Both the position numbers and the translations under genes were made by a program. DNA of 64,000 bases from JABMQB01 sp963677475 (lineage in GTDB: Bacteria; Bacteroidota; Bacteroidia; Bacteroidales; Prolixibacteraceae): contig CAXXQD010000009.1 in assembly GCA_963677475.2 (NCBI GenBank), positions 62,001 through 126,000 of the forward strand. The letters are read 5' to 3'. Shown here piece after piece: positions 54,496-64,000 of the stretch. Each line of letters begins with the position of its first letter. Position 1 is the first letter of the stretch. A model generated the notes under the pieces. It was given only the letters and a program-made list of their open reading frames with translations. It had not been told where the DNA came from and searched no databases.

Positions 54496-55488
54496 ATGAA
54501 AAACAACATTGACACTATTATAGTACGGTTTTTCGAACGAAAAAACACACCGGAAGAATTAGAAGCATTAGAAGCATGGTTAAAAGCAGACGATGCAAAC
54601 AAAAAAGAATTGCGGCATCTTTTTGAAAGCTATCAATTAACAAGGACAGATACATTTCAAAAAAACATTGACATTGATTATGCTTGGGATAAAATGTCGG
54701 GCCGCATCAAGTTTGCTTCAAAACCTCTTCAAAAAAATGTTTTCCAGCGAACCACATTTTGGAAAGTTGCTGCATCTGTTACAATATTAATTTGCCTTGG
54801 TTTAACTGCCGCACTTGTACATAATAATATAAACTCATGGAAGGGAAACCAACATGTTGAATTTATTGCACCAAAAGGAGAAAAATCGAAAGTAATTTTG
54901 ATTGACGGAACCCAGGTGTGGTTGAATTCAGAATCAAAACTGGGATATAACATGAGCGCACCCCGAAAAGTAAATCTTGTAGGGGAAGCTTTTTTTGATG
55001 TCACAACAAACAAGAAAAGTCCGTTCTTGGTATCTACAAATTCAGGATTACAAGTAAAAGTTCATGGTACAAGGTTCAATGTTTCTGCTTATGCTACCGA
55101 TAAAACCGTTGAAACCACGCTCGAAGAAGGGAAAATATCGATGGAAGGGTTGGCCAGTTCTTCACCTCTAGTATTAAAGCCGGGGGAACAGTTGGTATTT
55201 AATAAACAAACCAAAACAGTTCAATTGCTGAAGGTCGATGCTCAACTTTTTTCTATCTGGAAAGAAGATATCTTAAAATTTGATAATACCCCATTATTTG
55301 AAGTTATCACAAAAATCGAACGTTGGTACGATGTTGAAATCAGTATGGATTTTGAATTCAGAAAAGAAGACAGGCTAACAATGACCGTTAAAACAGAAAG
55401 TTTAAGGGAACTACTAAATATGATAAGTTTAACAGTAAAAATGGACTATGAAATAAACGGGAAAAAAGTAACAATATCGAATAAATAG
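54496..55488 (+). CDS. FecR-family anti-sigma factor
   Basis: A 330-residue protein with one membrane segment (about 90-108). N-terminal cytoplasmic part binds the sigma factor; the outside part holds the FecR domain ('GEKSKVILIDGTQVWLNSESKLGY', 'GEAFFDVTTNKKSPFLV', 'VKVHGTRFNVSAY') and a C-terminal DUF4974 region ('FDNTPLFEVITKIERWYDVEI', 'LRELLNMISLTVKMDYEI'). It links the SusC STN domain to the ECF factor. It follows the sigma gene by 122 bases. A short hairpin lies right after its stop (55492-55511). Confidence 0.93.
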   Translation: MKNNIDTIIVRFFERKNTPEELEALEAWLKADDANKKELRHLFESYQLTRTDTFQKNIDIDYAWDKMSGRIKFASKPLQKNVFQRTTFWKVAASVTILICLGLTAALVHNNINSWKGNQHVEFIAPKGEKSKVILIDGTQVWLNSESKLGYNMSAPRKVNLVGEAFFDVTTNKKSPFLVSTNSGLQVKVHGTRFNVSAYATDKTVETTLEEGKISMEGLASSSPLVLKPGEQLVFNKQTKTVQLLKVDAQLFSIWKEDILKFDNTPLFEVITKIERWYDVEISMDFEFRKEDRLTMTVKTESLRELLNMISLTVKMDYEINGKKVTISNK

Positions 55489-55491
55489 AAA

Positions 55492-55511
55492 GGAAATGCT
55501 CCAACATTTCC
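55492..55511 (+). terminator. Hairpin between fecR and susC
   Basis: GGAAATG (55492-55498) and CATTTCC (55505-55511) with a six-base loop. It is short, so it may act as an attenuator or processing site that allows higher susC than fecR transcript. Confidence 0.4.
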
Positions 55512-55569
55512 CTTCTGGCCCTGAACGGGTTATTAATTAACGCTTACATTAATTAAACAGTACAAATTT

Positions 55570-58500
55570 ATGAAAAAAAAATTACGAATTGTTCATGGTA
55601 GGGATATTCCTTGCCTGAATAGAATTTTACGGATTATGAAATTAACGAGCCTATTCATGTTTCTCATTATTTTTCAGCTTTCGGCAAGTGTATATTCGCA
55701 GAATAGCAAGCTTTCCATAAGTGTTGAGAACACCATGATTAAAGATGTTCTTCTGGAAATTGAGAACCAGAGCGATTATACTTTTTTGTATAACAATTCT
55801 CAAATCGATGTTGAGAAAAGAGTTGATATCAGCATGGCAGACAAGGATATCGAAAAAGTATTGGATGAGATTTTCAGGGGAACCGAAGTAAAATATAAAA
55901 CATTTAACCGAAGTTATGTTTTATACACCGACATGTACGATTTTTCGTTTGGGCAGCAAGAAACCATAACAGGAAAGGTTACTGATATTGATAACCAACC
56001 ATTGCCAGGAGTTACAGTACATGTAAAAGGATCAACCATTGGGACAGTTACCAATATTGATGGTGTTTATTCGCTGGCTGAAGTGCCTGCAGGGTCAACT
56101 CTGGTTTTCTCCTTTGTGGGGATGCAACCCCAGGAAGTTTTGATTGGTAATCAATCAACCATTAACATTATTATGGTAGCCGATGCAATTGGAATTGAAG
56201 AAGTAGTGGCAATTGCTTATGGTACACAGAAAAAAAGGGATATTACAGGTTCTGTTCAAAACCTGAGTGCACAAGAGCTGCAAAGTATTCCGGTTGGTCA
56301 GTTTGCCCAAAAGTTACAAGGTCAAATGGCTGGTGTGCAAATTAACCAAACTACAGGTCAGCCGGGCGAAGGAATGTTGTTCCGGATTCGTGGTGCTACT
56401 TCCATCAACGCCGATAACCAACCTTTGTTTGTTGTGGACGGTTTCCCAATTGTTGGCGGAATTAATAATATAAACCCCGATGAAATAGAATCTTATACCG
56501 TTTTAAAAGATGCCTCCGCTACATCACTTTATGGATCTCGGGCAGGTAATGGCGTAATTCTAATTACCACCAAAAAAGCAAAAAAAGGAAGGACTGATTT
56601 TAGTTTCAATGCCTATTATGGATTGCAGACTACTCCGGACAATGGCCGTCCTGACATTATGAATGCCCGTGAATTTGCACAATACGAAAAAGAATTCTTT
56701 GAGGATAAAATTACGTACGAAGGCTGGACAAATTCCGCTGGCGAAGCTGTTGTTCCTGCTGATTATCAGAATCCTTCGCAATATGGCGACGGTACCGACT
56801 GGTACGATGTTATGCTTCAGGTAGCACCAATCCAAAGTTATAGTTTAAGTGCAACAAGTAGAAAAGATAAGTTCGTTTCAGCAGTTGTAGGTTCTTATTT
56901 CAAACAAGAAGGTGTATTGCTAAACACAAGTTTCGAGCGTTATTCCCTTCGTGCAAACAGCGAATATGCTTTTAACGACCGTTTAAAAATAGGTTTTAAT
57001 ATTGCACCGTCCTTACAAATCTCACAAAACCAAAATACCGATGGTTTCCGGGAAATAATTGGAACAGCTGTTACCGTATCCCCAATATTAAGCCCTAGGG
57101 ATGATAATGGTGATTTACGATTGGAACTAAGTGCTCCCAAACATGTTTTCACAACCAAACTGGTACCGGGTTTTAACCGAAAAGCAAAACCGTTTGGCAA
57201 AGGTGCATTTATTGTCCAATTCGTTTTTTAGAACTCGAAATACTGGATGGTTTGAAATATAAATTTCAGGCTGGCGTTGAACTGGAAAACACCAGCCACC
57301 GAACATTTACGCCTTCAACCGTCGGGGGAAAGCTTGGTCAGGCACCACCGCAACCGGCATCTGGTACCTTTAATTCCGGATTTTATTATTCATGGTTGCT
57401 CGAAAATATCCTAACCTATAATAAGTCGTTTAAAGACCATAATTTTGAATTGCTTGCAGGATATTCTGCACAAAAATATACATGGGAAGGAAGTTCGTTG
57501 AACGCTACTGATTATCCTGACGATGAAATAGCATGGCTTGATGCAGCTGCCACAACAACAGGCGGAAGCAACATGACCGAATGGTCTATGCTGTCGTATA
57601 TTAGCCGTTTAAACTATAATTATAAAAATAAGTATTATTTCCAGGCAACCGTTCGCCGCGATGGTTCTTCGCGTTTCGGAAAGAATAACCGTTATGCTAC
57701 TTTCCCTTCTTTTTCTGCAGGTTGGATAATGTCTGAAGAAGGATTCTTCGGGAATATTAAAACACCAATGAATTATCTGAAACTTCGGGCAAGTTATGGT
57801 GTTACCGGAAACAATAATATTGGAAATTATTCTCATATTGCCGGTGTAGGTACAGCAAATTATGTGCTAGGAGGAGTATTGATTGCGGGTAAAGCTTTAA
57901 ATTCACTGGGCAACGCCGATTTAACCTGGGAAGAAACAGAACAGTTTGATATAGGTTTGGACATGGGATTTTTTAAAGACCGGATTTTCTTTAAATACGA
58001 TTACTACACAAAAACTACCGATAACTTATTGTATCAATTAGATATTCCAAGGGCATCCGGATTTTCAAACATTCAATACAATGTTGGTCAGATTGATTTC
58101 TGGGGCCATGAATTTTCAATTGAAACTAAAAACCTTGTGAATGAGGTAAAATGGAGTACAAATTTGAACTTCTCATTTAATAGGAATGAAGTTATACAGC
58201 TTGGTACCGAGAATGTTGCAATTGGTGGATACGACAATGCAGGCGACATTAACCGTTTAGAAGTTGGTCAGCCCGTTGGTATTTTTATGGGATATGTAAA
58301 CGATGGGGTTTACATGACGCAGGAAGAATTTGATTCGCAACCAAAACACGCAACTTCACAAATTGGTACAGCGCGAATGAAAGATGTTAAAGAAGACGGA
58401 GTCATTGATACGAATGACAGGACCATCATAGGAGACCCAAACCCGGATATGATTTTCGGTATCACAAACAATATTCGATGGAAAAACTTCGATGTTAGTA

Positions 58501-58934
58501 TTGTTATGAGTGGGGTTATTGGAGGTGATATTATCGCCCGTTCGTATGAGAATACAGAAAACCTTGATGGGGTATTCAATGTGCAAAAAGAAGTTGCAAA
58601 CCGTTGGAGGTCACCTGAAAATCCAGGTAATGGCCAAATTCCAAGAACTTTGGCAGGAACTACCGAATTGTTTAGGTATAACAACTCCCGCTGGGTATCA
58701 GACGGTACGCACCTGGCCTTGAAAAACGTAACCATTGGTTATACTTTCTCGCCTAAAAATTACATTAAAAAGGCACGCGTATATGTTAGCGGGCAACAGC
58801 TTGCTATCCTAACAAAATATACCGGGGGAAATCCTGAGGTAAGTTCAGGATTAAACTGGAACGGTCTTGGAGTAGATAATACTGCTTATCCGGTTCCAAG
58901 GACTTTTACTGTCGGATGTAATATCACATTCTAA
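55570..58934 (+). pseudogene. SusC/RagA-family TonB-dependent channel with STN domain, frameshifted
   Basis: Two frames form one protein of about 1120 residues. The first part (55570-57231, 553 aa) has a signal region, an STN domain (about 48-120), a carboxypeptidase-like sandwich ('GKVTDIDNQPLPGVTVHVKGS', about 135-215), the plug ('EEVVAIAYGTQKKRD') and early strands. It stops at TAG 57229-57231 after six Ts (57224-57229). With one more T the frame would read ...FVF-LELEILDGLKYK and continue into the second part (57252-58934, 560 aa). The STN domain shows that it signals to FecR. Either a real frameshift or a sequencing error in the T-run. Confidence 0.85.
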
Positions 58935-58967
58935 TTAATCAAGAAATAAACGAGTAAAAATATTGTT

Positions 58968-60492
58968 ATGAAAAAAATACTATATATCAGTTTAATATTG
59001 TTGATTACAATATCCTGTTCTGAAGACTTTTTGGCACTGGCTCCCGAATCCTATACCAATTCATCTGGGTTCTTTAAAACGGAAAGCCATTTCGAAATGG
59101 CAATTGCAGGGAATTATGCTGCCCTTCGAAATATCGTGAACGATCGTTCAAAATGGTTGTTGGGCGAACAGCGTTCCGACAATGCACATTACGAATATTA
59201 CGCAGCAAACCGTGGAAATGGTTCTGCAATTACCTTAGAGGAAATAGCTGACTTTATCGATCAAACCGATAATAAACACACCAACAATTATTATTACAAT
59301 TGTTACCTCGGAATATCAAGGGCCAATACAATTCTTGGCCGGATTGAATCGGTTGACTTGTCAGAAGATTTTAAAAAGTCGATTACCGGACAGGCACAGT
59401 TTCTGAGGGCATTTTTCTATTTTGATTTAGTTCGTTTTTTTTGGTGGTATTCCATTGTACTTAAATGAAGTTGAGACTGCCGATGAGGCATTTTTACCTC
59501 GTTCATCCGTCGAAGAGGTTTATGCTCAAATTGAGATTGACGTAAGGGCAGCCATCGAGAAACTTGATCCTCCGGGTTTCCCTCAAAATGGAGCTGCTAC
59601 TGAAGGGGCTGCACGAATGCTTCTTGCTGAAGTATTGATGACCAAACCTACCAGAGACTATGCAGGGGCAGAACAGCAGCTAAGGGAAATCTTAAAAATG
59701 GGATATAGCTTAAATACCGACTATGCCGACAATTACCTACCAAGTAATAAAAACAATAATGAGTCTATTTTTGAAGTTCAGTTTCAACAAGGTGACCAGG
59801 GACAGGAAAGTAAATTCTCATACCGTATGTTTCCAAAAACAGGCAATGTTTCAGCGATTACTGGAATTAGCACCAATATATTAACCTATGGTGGTTGGTG
59901 TATGCCAACCGAAGAAATGGTTCAATCGTATGAGGCTGGTGATTTGAGGCTCAATAAATCGGTTTCAGTTGCAGTAGGTTCGCCCGATGCTAATGGAATG
60001 ATTATCATCAGCGATATACTGAACGTTGGAGATCCTGCTATTGCCGATTATCCTATGTACCGCTATTTTGTAAAAAAATATATGCATACACACGCAAAAG
60101 CATATAATACCGATGAAAACTGGCCCATGTACCGATATTCTGATGCATTGTTGTTATTGGCAGAATGTTTAGTGGAGCAAAACAAAGCAAGTGCCGGACT
60201 GGAGTACGTGAACGATGTTAGGGCACGTGCCGGGTTAGATCCTGTAAGCACATTAACCGATGAAGTTGTTGCAAACGAACGCCGTCATGAGCTGGCTTTT
60301 GAAGCACACCGTTGGTTTGACTTGTTGCGCACAGGAAAAGCAATTGAAGTTATGTCTGCTTATGGTGTAAAAGCAAAAGCAATGTATTCGAATTTGCAGG
60401 ACAGGACTTATAATATTACAGAAGACAGGTTGTTGTATCCAATCCCATACCGCGAAACGCAACTGGATGAAAGCCTTTTACAAAATCCTTAA
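58968..60492 (+). pseudogene. SusD/RagB-family lipoprotein, frameshifted
   Basis: Two frames form one protein of about 508 residues. First part (58968-59468): lipoprotein signal, lipobox ending Thr-Ile-Ser-Cys, then 'LALAPESYTNSSGFFKTESHFEMAIAGNYAALR' and 'GQAQFLRAFFYFDLVRFF'. Here a run of eight Ts (about 59437-59444) shifts the frame; with seven Ts it would read 'RFFGGIPLYLNEVETADEAF' into the second part (59455-60492), which has the SusD C-terminus ('YVNDVRARAGLDPVSTLTDE', 'ERRHELAFEAHRWFDLLRTGKA'). It is the partner lid of the SusC before it. Confidence 0.87.
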
Positions 60493-60538
60493 TTTGATAA
60501 AAGAGGGAAAAGTTAATTAAATTAGTCACGAAAAGAAC

Positions 60539-60567
60539 GGGCAAGTGGTGCTTTAAGCTACTTGCCC
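60539..60567 (+). terminator. Terminator hairpin after susD
   Basis: GGGCAAGT (60539-60546) and ACTTGCCC (60560-60567) pair perfectly; an inner GCTT-t-AAGC (60550-60558) extends the stem-loop. It is followed by 'TAACTTTTAGTTTT', a T-rich tail. It should end the susCD transcript before the rhamnosidase gene. Confidence 0.7.
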
Positions 60568-60659
60568 TAACTTTTAGTTTTGTCAAAATGTCTTGGATGT
60601 ATTATATTAGTGTCTATTGGTTTAGCTTGGTGTTGAAATAATTATCATAGCAATAAAAC

Positions 60660-63422
60660 ATGAATAAAATAGTTTTTGGAATAGTTAATATTTTTCTTTT
60701 CATTTTTTCTTTAAACCTGCATGCGGAAGTTAAATTGGACAACCTTCGCTGCGAAATGTTGGAAAATCCCATTGGGATAGATGTGGTCAACCCTAATTTA
60801 AGTTGGAATATCAAAAGTAACGAACGTGGTGTTTCCCAGAATGCTTACCGTATAATTGTGGCTTCTTCCAAAGAAAACCTTGACCAGAATATTGGGGATA
60901 TGTGGGATTCGGACAAAGTAGAATCAGATCAATCAATTCAAATAACATATCAGGGAAAGAAGCTTGAAAGCAGGAAAGAATGTTTTTGGAAAGTAAAAGT
61001 TTGGACTTCGCATGGAGAAAGCGAATGGAGCAGTATTGCAAATTGGTCAATGGGGTTTATCTATTATAAGGACTGGCAGGGTCGTTGGATTGGCTTCGAC
61101 CGGGTGTTTCCTTGGGACAGCGATTCGTTTAATTCGCGCCTTTCTGCACGTTACTTCCGAAAAGAATTTAAACTCAATAAAACCATCGAAAAAGCAAGGG
61201 TATATATCATCGGATTGGGGCTTTACGAGCTTTTTCTGAATGGGAAAAAAATAGGCGACCAGGTTTTAACGCCATCACCAACCGATTATACCAAAAATGT
61301 AAAATACAATGTTTTTGATGTCACCGAAGAATTGCAACAAGGTGAAAATGCCATTGGCGTGATTCTTGGAAATGGCCGCTATTATACGATGCGCCAACAC
61401 TACAAAGCTTATAAAATCAAAAATTTTGGTTTCCCAAAAATGCTGGTGCAACTCGAGGTTGAATACGACGATGGCTCGACTAGAATAATTACAACCGATA
61501 GTAGTTGGCGCGGTACTGCCAATGGTCCAATTCGCAGCAATAACGAATACGATGGCGAAGAATACGATGCCCAGAGAGAAATGCCAGGGTGGAGCAAGCC
61601 CGGTTTTAACGATACTGATTGGTTGGATGCGGAATATGTGGAAGAGCCCCGTGGTGAATTCGAAGCTCAGATGAACCCTTATGTCAAAGTCCTTCAAACA
61701 ATAAAACCTGTATCTATCAAAGAGATCTCAAAAGGGCGGTACATTTTAGATATCGGACAAAATATTGCAGGATGGATTAAATTAAAGGTGAAAGGCAATA
61801 GGGGGGACCAGGTTCAGCTTCGTTTTGCTGAAATTTTGCAGGACAATGGTGAACTGTTTACAGCCAATTTGCGCGATGCCAAAGCATGTGATTTATACAC
61901 ATTGAAAGGTGAAGGCGAAGAAGTATGGGAACCAAAATTTGTGTATCACGGTTTTCAATTTGTGGAGATTATTGGGTTTCCGGGAACACCAACCCTGGAT
62001 AATTTTGAAGCAAAAGTTGTTTCCGATGAAATTGACAAGAACGGCGAATTTACAACATCCAATCCGCTGATCAACCAACTATTTAAAAATGCCTATTGGG
62101 GCGTATTGAGTAACTACAAAGGCATCCCAATTGATTGTCCGCAAAGGGATGAACGTCAACCGTGGTTGGGTGAGCGGGCTGTTGGTTGTTACAGCGAGAG
62201 CTATATTTTTGGCAATGAATTGCTTTATCGGAAATGGATAGATGATATTGCTTATTCACAAAAAGCAGATGGGAGCGTGTGCGATGTTGCACCTTCATAT
62301 TTCAGGTATTACAGCGATAACATGACCTGGCCCGGAACTTTTTTGTTTGTAGCTGACATGCTTTATCGCCAATATGGCGATGTGAGGCCAATCGTTAAGC
62401 ATTACGATGCCATGAAAAAGTGGATGTTTTATATGCGTGACAGGTATTTATCGGACGAATATATACTGACCCAAGACCGATATGGTGATTGGTGTGCGCC
62501 TCCCAAAACAATCGAGGAGGGAAGGGGTAAAAGTGCCGATGTTAAATATCCGAGCCAATTAATTTCAACCACCTATTTTTACCATTTCCTTGGTATGATG
62601 CAACAATTTGCAACGCTCTCAGGCAATGAACAGGATATTTTGGAATACAAAGAATTAGCTGAAAAGGTTAAAAACAACTTTGATAAAAATTTTTATCGCC
62701 CCGAGCTTTCAGGTTATGGCGAAAATAAACTCACCGATAATATTCTTGCATTATATATGGATTTGGTTCCGGAAAACAAGAAAAAAACGATTGCGGGTAC
62801 AATTGAGGATATTATTGTGAACGAAAATAAGGGTCATTTAAGCACGGGAATGATTGGAACCAAATGGATTATGCGAACATTGACCGATCATAATAGGACA
62901 GATATTGCCTATCAGCTTGCTACCAATAAAACATACCCGAGTTGGGGCTATATGATTGAAAATGGTGCGAAGGTGATATGGGAATTGTGGAATGGAAATA
63001 CCGCTTCGCCACGCATGAATTCATACAACCACGTCATGATGCTTGGCGACCTGATAATTTGGTATTACGAAAGCCTGGCAGGAATAAAATCAAGCGATCA
63101 GAGCCCCGGTTTTAAGCAAATAATTATGAAACCAGAAATCATAAATCAACTGGATTATGTTAATGCATCGTACAATTCCGTTCATGGGTTAATTAAGAGC
63201 AATTGGGAGAAAAAGGATAATACTTTTAATTGGGACATATCCATTCCTGCAAATACCAATGCCATCGTATATTTTCCTTCAAACATTGTAAATGAACCAA
63301 CAGAAAATGGCTTAAACATAAATGAAATAGAGACAGTCCGGTTTTTAAGAATGGAAGGAAACAGAAAGGTTTACCAGGTTGGATCGGGCGACTATTCGTT
63401 CCATTCAGAAATGAAAAAATAA
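60660..63422 (+). CDS. GH78 alpha-L-rhamnosidase
   Basis: A 920-residue secreted protein (signal about 1-22). Domains: Ig-like N-terminal (about 25-135), rhamnosidase N-domain with 'YFRKEFKLNKTIEKARVYIIGLGLYELFLNGKKIGD' (about 160-330), beta sandwich, then the (alpha/alpha)6 catalytic barrel with 'CPQRDERQPWLGE' (D497, E498) and 'YGDWCAPP' (D610), 'WELWNG' in the active site, and a C-terminal domain ending near 900. It removes terminal rhamnose from rhamnogalacturonan, ulvan, gum or glycoside substrates. It lies just after the SusC/SusD pair and belongs to the same locus. Confidence 0.93.
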   Translation: MNKIVFGIVNIFLFIFSLNLHAEVKLDNLRCEMLENPIGIDVVNPNLSWNIKSNERGVSQNAYRIIVASSKENLDQNIGDMWDSDKVESDQSIQITYQGKKLESRKECFWKVKVWTSHGESEWSSIANWSMGFIYYKDWQGRWIGFDRVFPWDSDSFNSRLSARYFRKEFKLNKTIEKARVYIIGLGLYELFLNGKKIGDQVLTPSPTDYTKNVKYNVFDVTEELQQGENAIGVILGNGRYYTMRQHYKAYKIKNFGFPKMLVQLEVEYDDGSTRIITTDSSWRGTANGPIRSNNEYDGEEYDAQREMPGWSKPGFNDTDWLDAEYVEEPRGEFEAQMNPYVKVLQTIKPVSIKEISKGRYILDIGQNIAGWIKLKVKGNRGDQVQLRFAEILQDNGELFTANLRDAKACDLYTLKGEGEEVWEPKFVYHGFQFVEIIGFPGTPTLDNFEAKVVSDEIDKNGEFTTSNPLINQLFKNAYWGVLSNYKGIPIDCPQRDERQPWLGERAVGCYSESYIFGNELLYRKWIDDIAYSQKADGSVCDVAPSYFRYYSDNMTWPGTFLFVADMLYRQYGDVRPIVKHYDAMKKWMFYMRDRYLSDEYILTQDRYGDWCAPPKTIEEGRGKSADVKYPSQLISTTYFYHFLGMMQQFATLSGNEQDILEYKELAEKVKNNFDKNFYRPELSGYGENKLTDNILALYMDLVPENKKKTIAGTIEDIIVNENKGHLSTGMIGTKWIMRTLTDHNRTDIAYQLATNKTYPSWGYMIENGAKVIWELWNGNTASPRMNSYNHVMMLGDLIIWYYESLAGIKSSDQSPGFKQIIMKPEIINQLDYVNASYNSVHGLIKSNWEKKDNTFNWDISIPANTNAIVYFPSNIVNEPTENGLNINEIETVRFLRMEGNRKVYQVGSGDYSFHSEMKK

Positions 63423-63443
63423 ATATTTTTAATGATTATACGT

Positions 63444-64000
63444 ATGAAAAAGATTGTTTGGATAATAGTACTAATAGGAATAATAATGAGCTCGTGCTCT
63501 GAAGAAAACAGATGGCAAAAAGGGATTGTTGAGGAAGAATTTATTTACGATACTGCATCCTTTCCTTCGTGCCATGCAGGAACAATTGTAGAAACCACTG
63601 ATGGAACTTTGGTTACTTCATGGTTTGGAGGCACCTATGAGCGCGATCCCGATGTTTGTATTTACGTGAGCCGAAAAGTAAATGGCGAATGGACTGCGCC
63701 TGAAAATGTGGCGGATGGAATTCAGAACGATACGCTGAGATATCCAACCTGGAATCCTGTGTTATTTCAGGTTCCGGATGGCGAATTACAGTTGTACTAT
63801 AAAATTGGCGATCACCCGAAGACCTGGGAAGGTTACTTGAAAACATCAAATGATGGGGGCGTAACCTGGTCAGAAGCCATTAAATTGCCGGAAGGGATTT
63901 TCGGACCGATTAAAAACAAACCGGTTTTGGTCGATGGAAAATTAATCAGCCCTTCAAGTACCGAACATGATGGTTGGCGCGTGCATTTTGAGATTTCGGA
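63444..64000 (+). CDS. Sialidase-fold (BNR-repeat) lipoprotein, N-terminal part
   Basis: The frame runs open to the window end; 185 codons are visible. Start at ATG 63444 gives a lipoprotein signal with a Met-Ser-Ser-Cys lipobox (cysteine about residue 18); the ATG at 63432 is in frame too. Text: 'FPSCHAGTIVETTDGTLVTSWFGGTYERDPDVCIYVSRK', 'RYPTWNPVLFQ', 'YYKIG', and the Asp-box 'SNDGGVTW' of six-bladed sialidase-like propellers. Such proteins in Bacteroidota PULs are not necessarily sialidases; some act on rhamnose- or uronate-linked glycans. It directly follows GH78 (about 20 bases). Confidence 0.85.
   Translation, partial: MKKIVWIIVLIGIIMSSCSEENRWQKGIVEEEFIYDTASFPSCHAGTIVETTDGTLVTSWFGGTYERDPDVCIYVSRKVNGEWTAPENVADGIQNDTLRYPTWNPVLFQVPDGELQLYYKIGDHPKTWEGYLKTSNDGGVTWSEAIKLPEGIFGPIKNKPVLVDGKLISPSSTEHDGWRVHFEIS

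Noticed and set aside
60575..60582. TAGTTTTG as -7 box for the rhamnosidase gene
   Set aside because: It lies in the T-tail of the terminator, 78 bases from the start, and has no TTG at proper spacing; probably chance.
1..64000. CRISPR arrays, tRNA and rRNA genes
   Set aside because: No regularly spaced short repeats, cloverleaf-like or rRNA-like stretches were seen by reading; no tool was run.

Overview
The window looks like a chromosomal segment of an AT-rich Bacteroidota, probably from the Marinilabiliales/Prolixibacteraceae side of the phylum; the genus is inference. The support is three TonB/SusC-SusD style components, FecR with an ECF sigma factor, a type IX secretion tail, many Bacteroidota-style lipoproteins, and several promoter -7 boxes of the form TAnnTTTG. 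No rRNA, tRNA or CRISPR array was seen.

Left part (1-14.9 kb), all genes on +: an acyltransferase end and a serine hydrolase, then single-gene units (Crp-like regulator with peptide deformylase, two lipoproteins, a secreted protein). These units are separated by about 130-bp imperfect palindromes that resemble integron attC sites; one unit has no gene and one palindrome is interrupted by an IS1182-family element. Next comes a defence-like stretch: a type IIG restriction-methylation enzyme, a GxxExxY protein bracketed by direct repeats, RhuM, and an XRE-Panacea antitoxin with a RelE-like toxin. The same palindrome reappears at 38.5 kb next to a T9SS-sorted protein, a ferredoxin-nitroreductase and a DUF2806 protein.

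Middle part: 15.1-18.8 kb holds a lipoprotein serine hydrolase, a GH105 unsaturated glycuronyl hydrolase and a PQQ-type beta-propeller lipoprotein. 19.4-29.0 kb holds two giant proteins with no recognised function (1630 aa, and 1091 + 341 aa split only by an in-frame TAA); this is the most likely undescribed system here. On the minus strand, 29.1-36.1 kb is a SusC/SusD locus whose enzymes are two phosphoesterases (PHP-type and calcineurin-type) instead of glycosidases.

Right part: 36.5-50.3 kb has a methyltransferase, three nitroreductases, OsmC, a LytTR regulator, a DUF6787-MsrA fusion, YciI, DsrE and several secreted proteins of unknown role. 50.4-53.7 kb has a membrane-anchored putative regulator, a frameshifted acetyltransferase and an SGNH hydrolase. 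53.8 kb to the end is a polysaccharide utilisation locus for a rhamnose-containing glycan: ECF sigma, FecR, SusC, SusD, GH78 rhamnosidase and a sialidase-fold lipoprotein cut by the window edge. Its SusC and SusD are each broken by a one-base change in a T-run, which may be real or a sequencing error.
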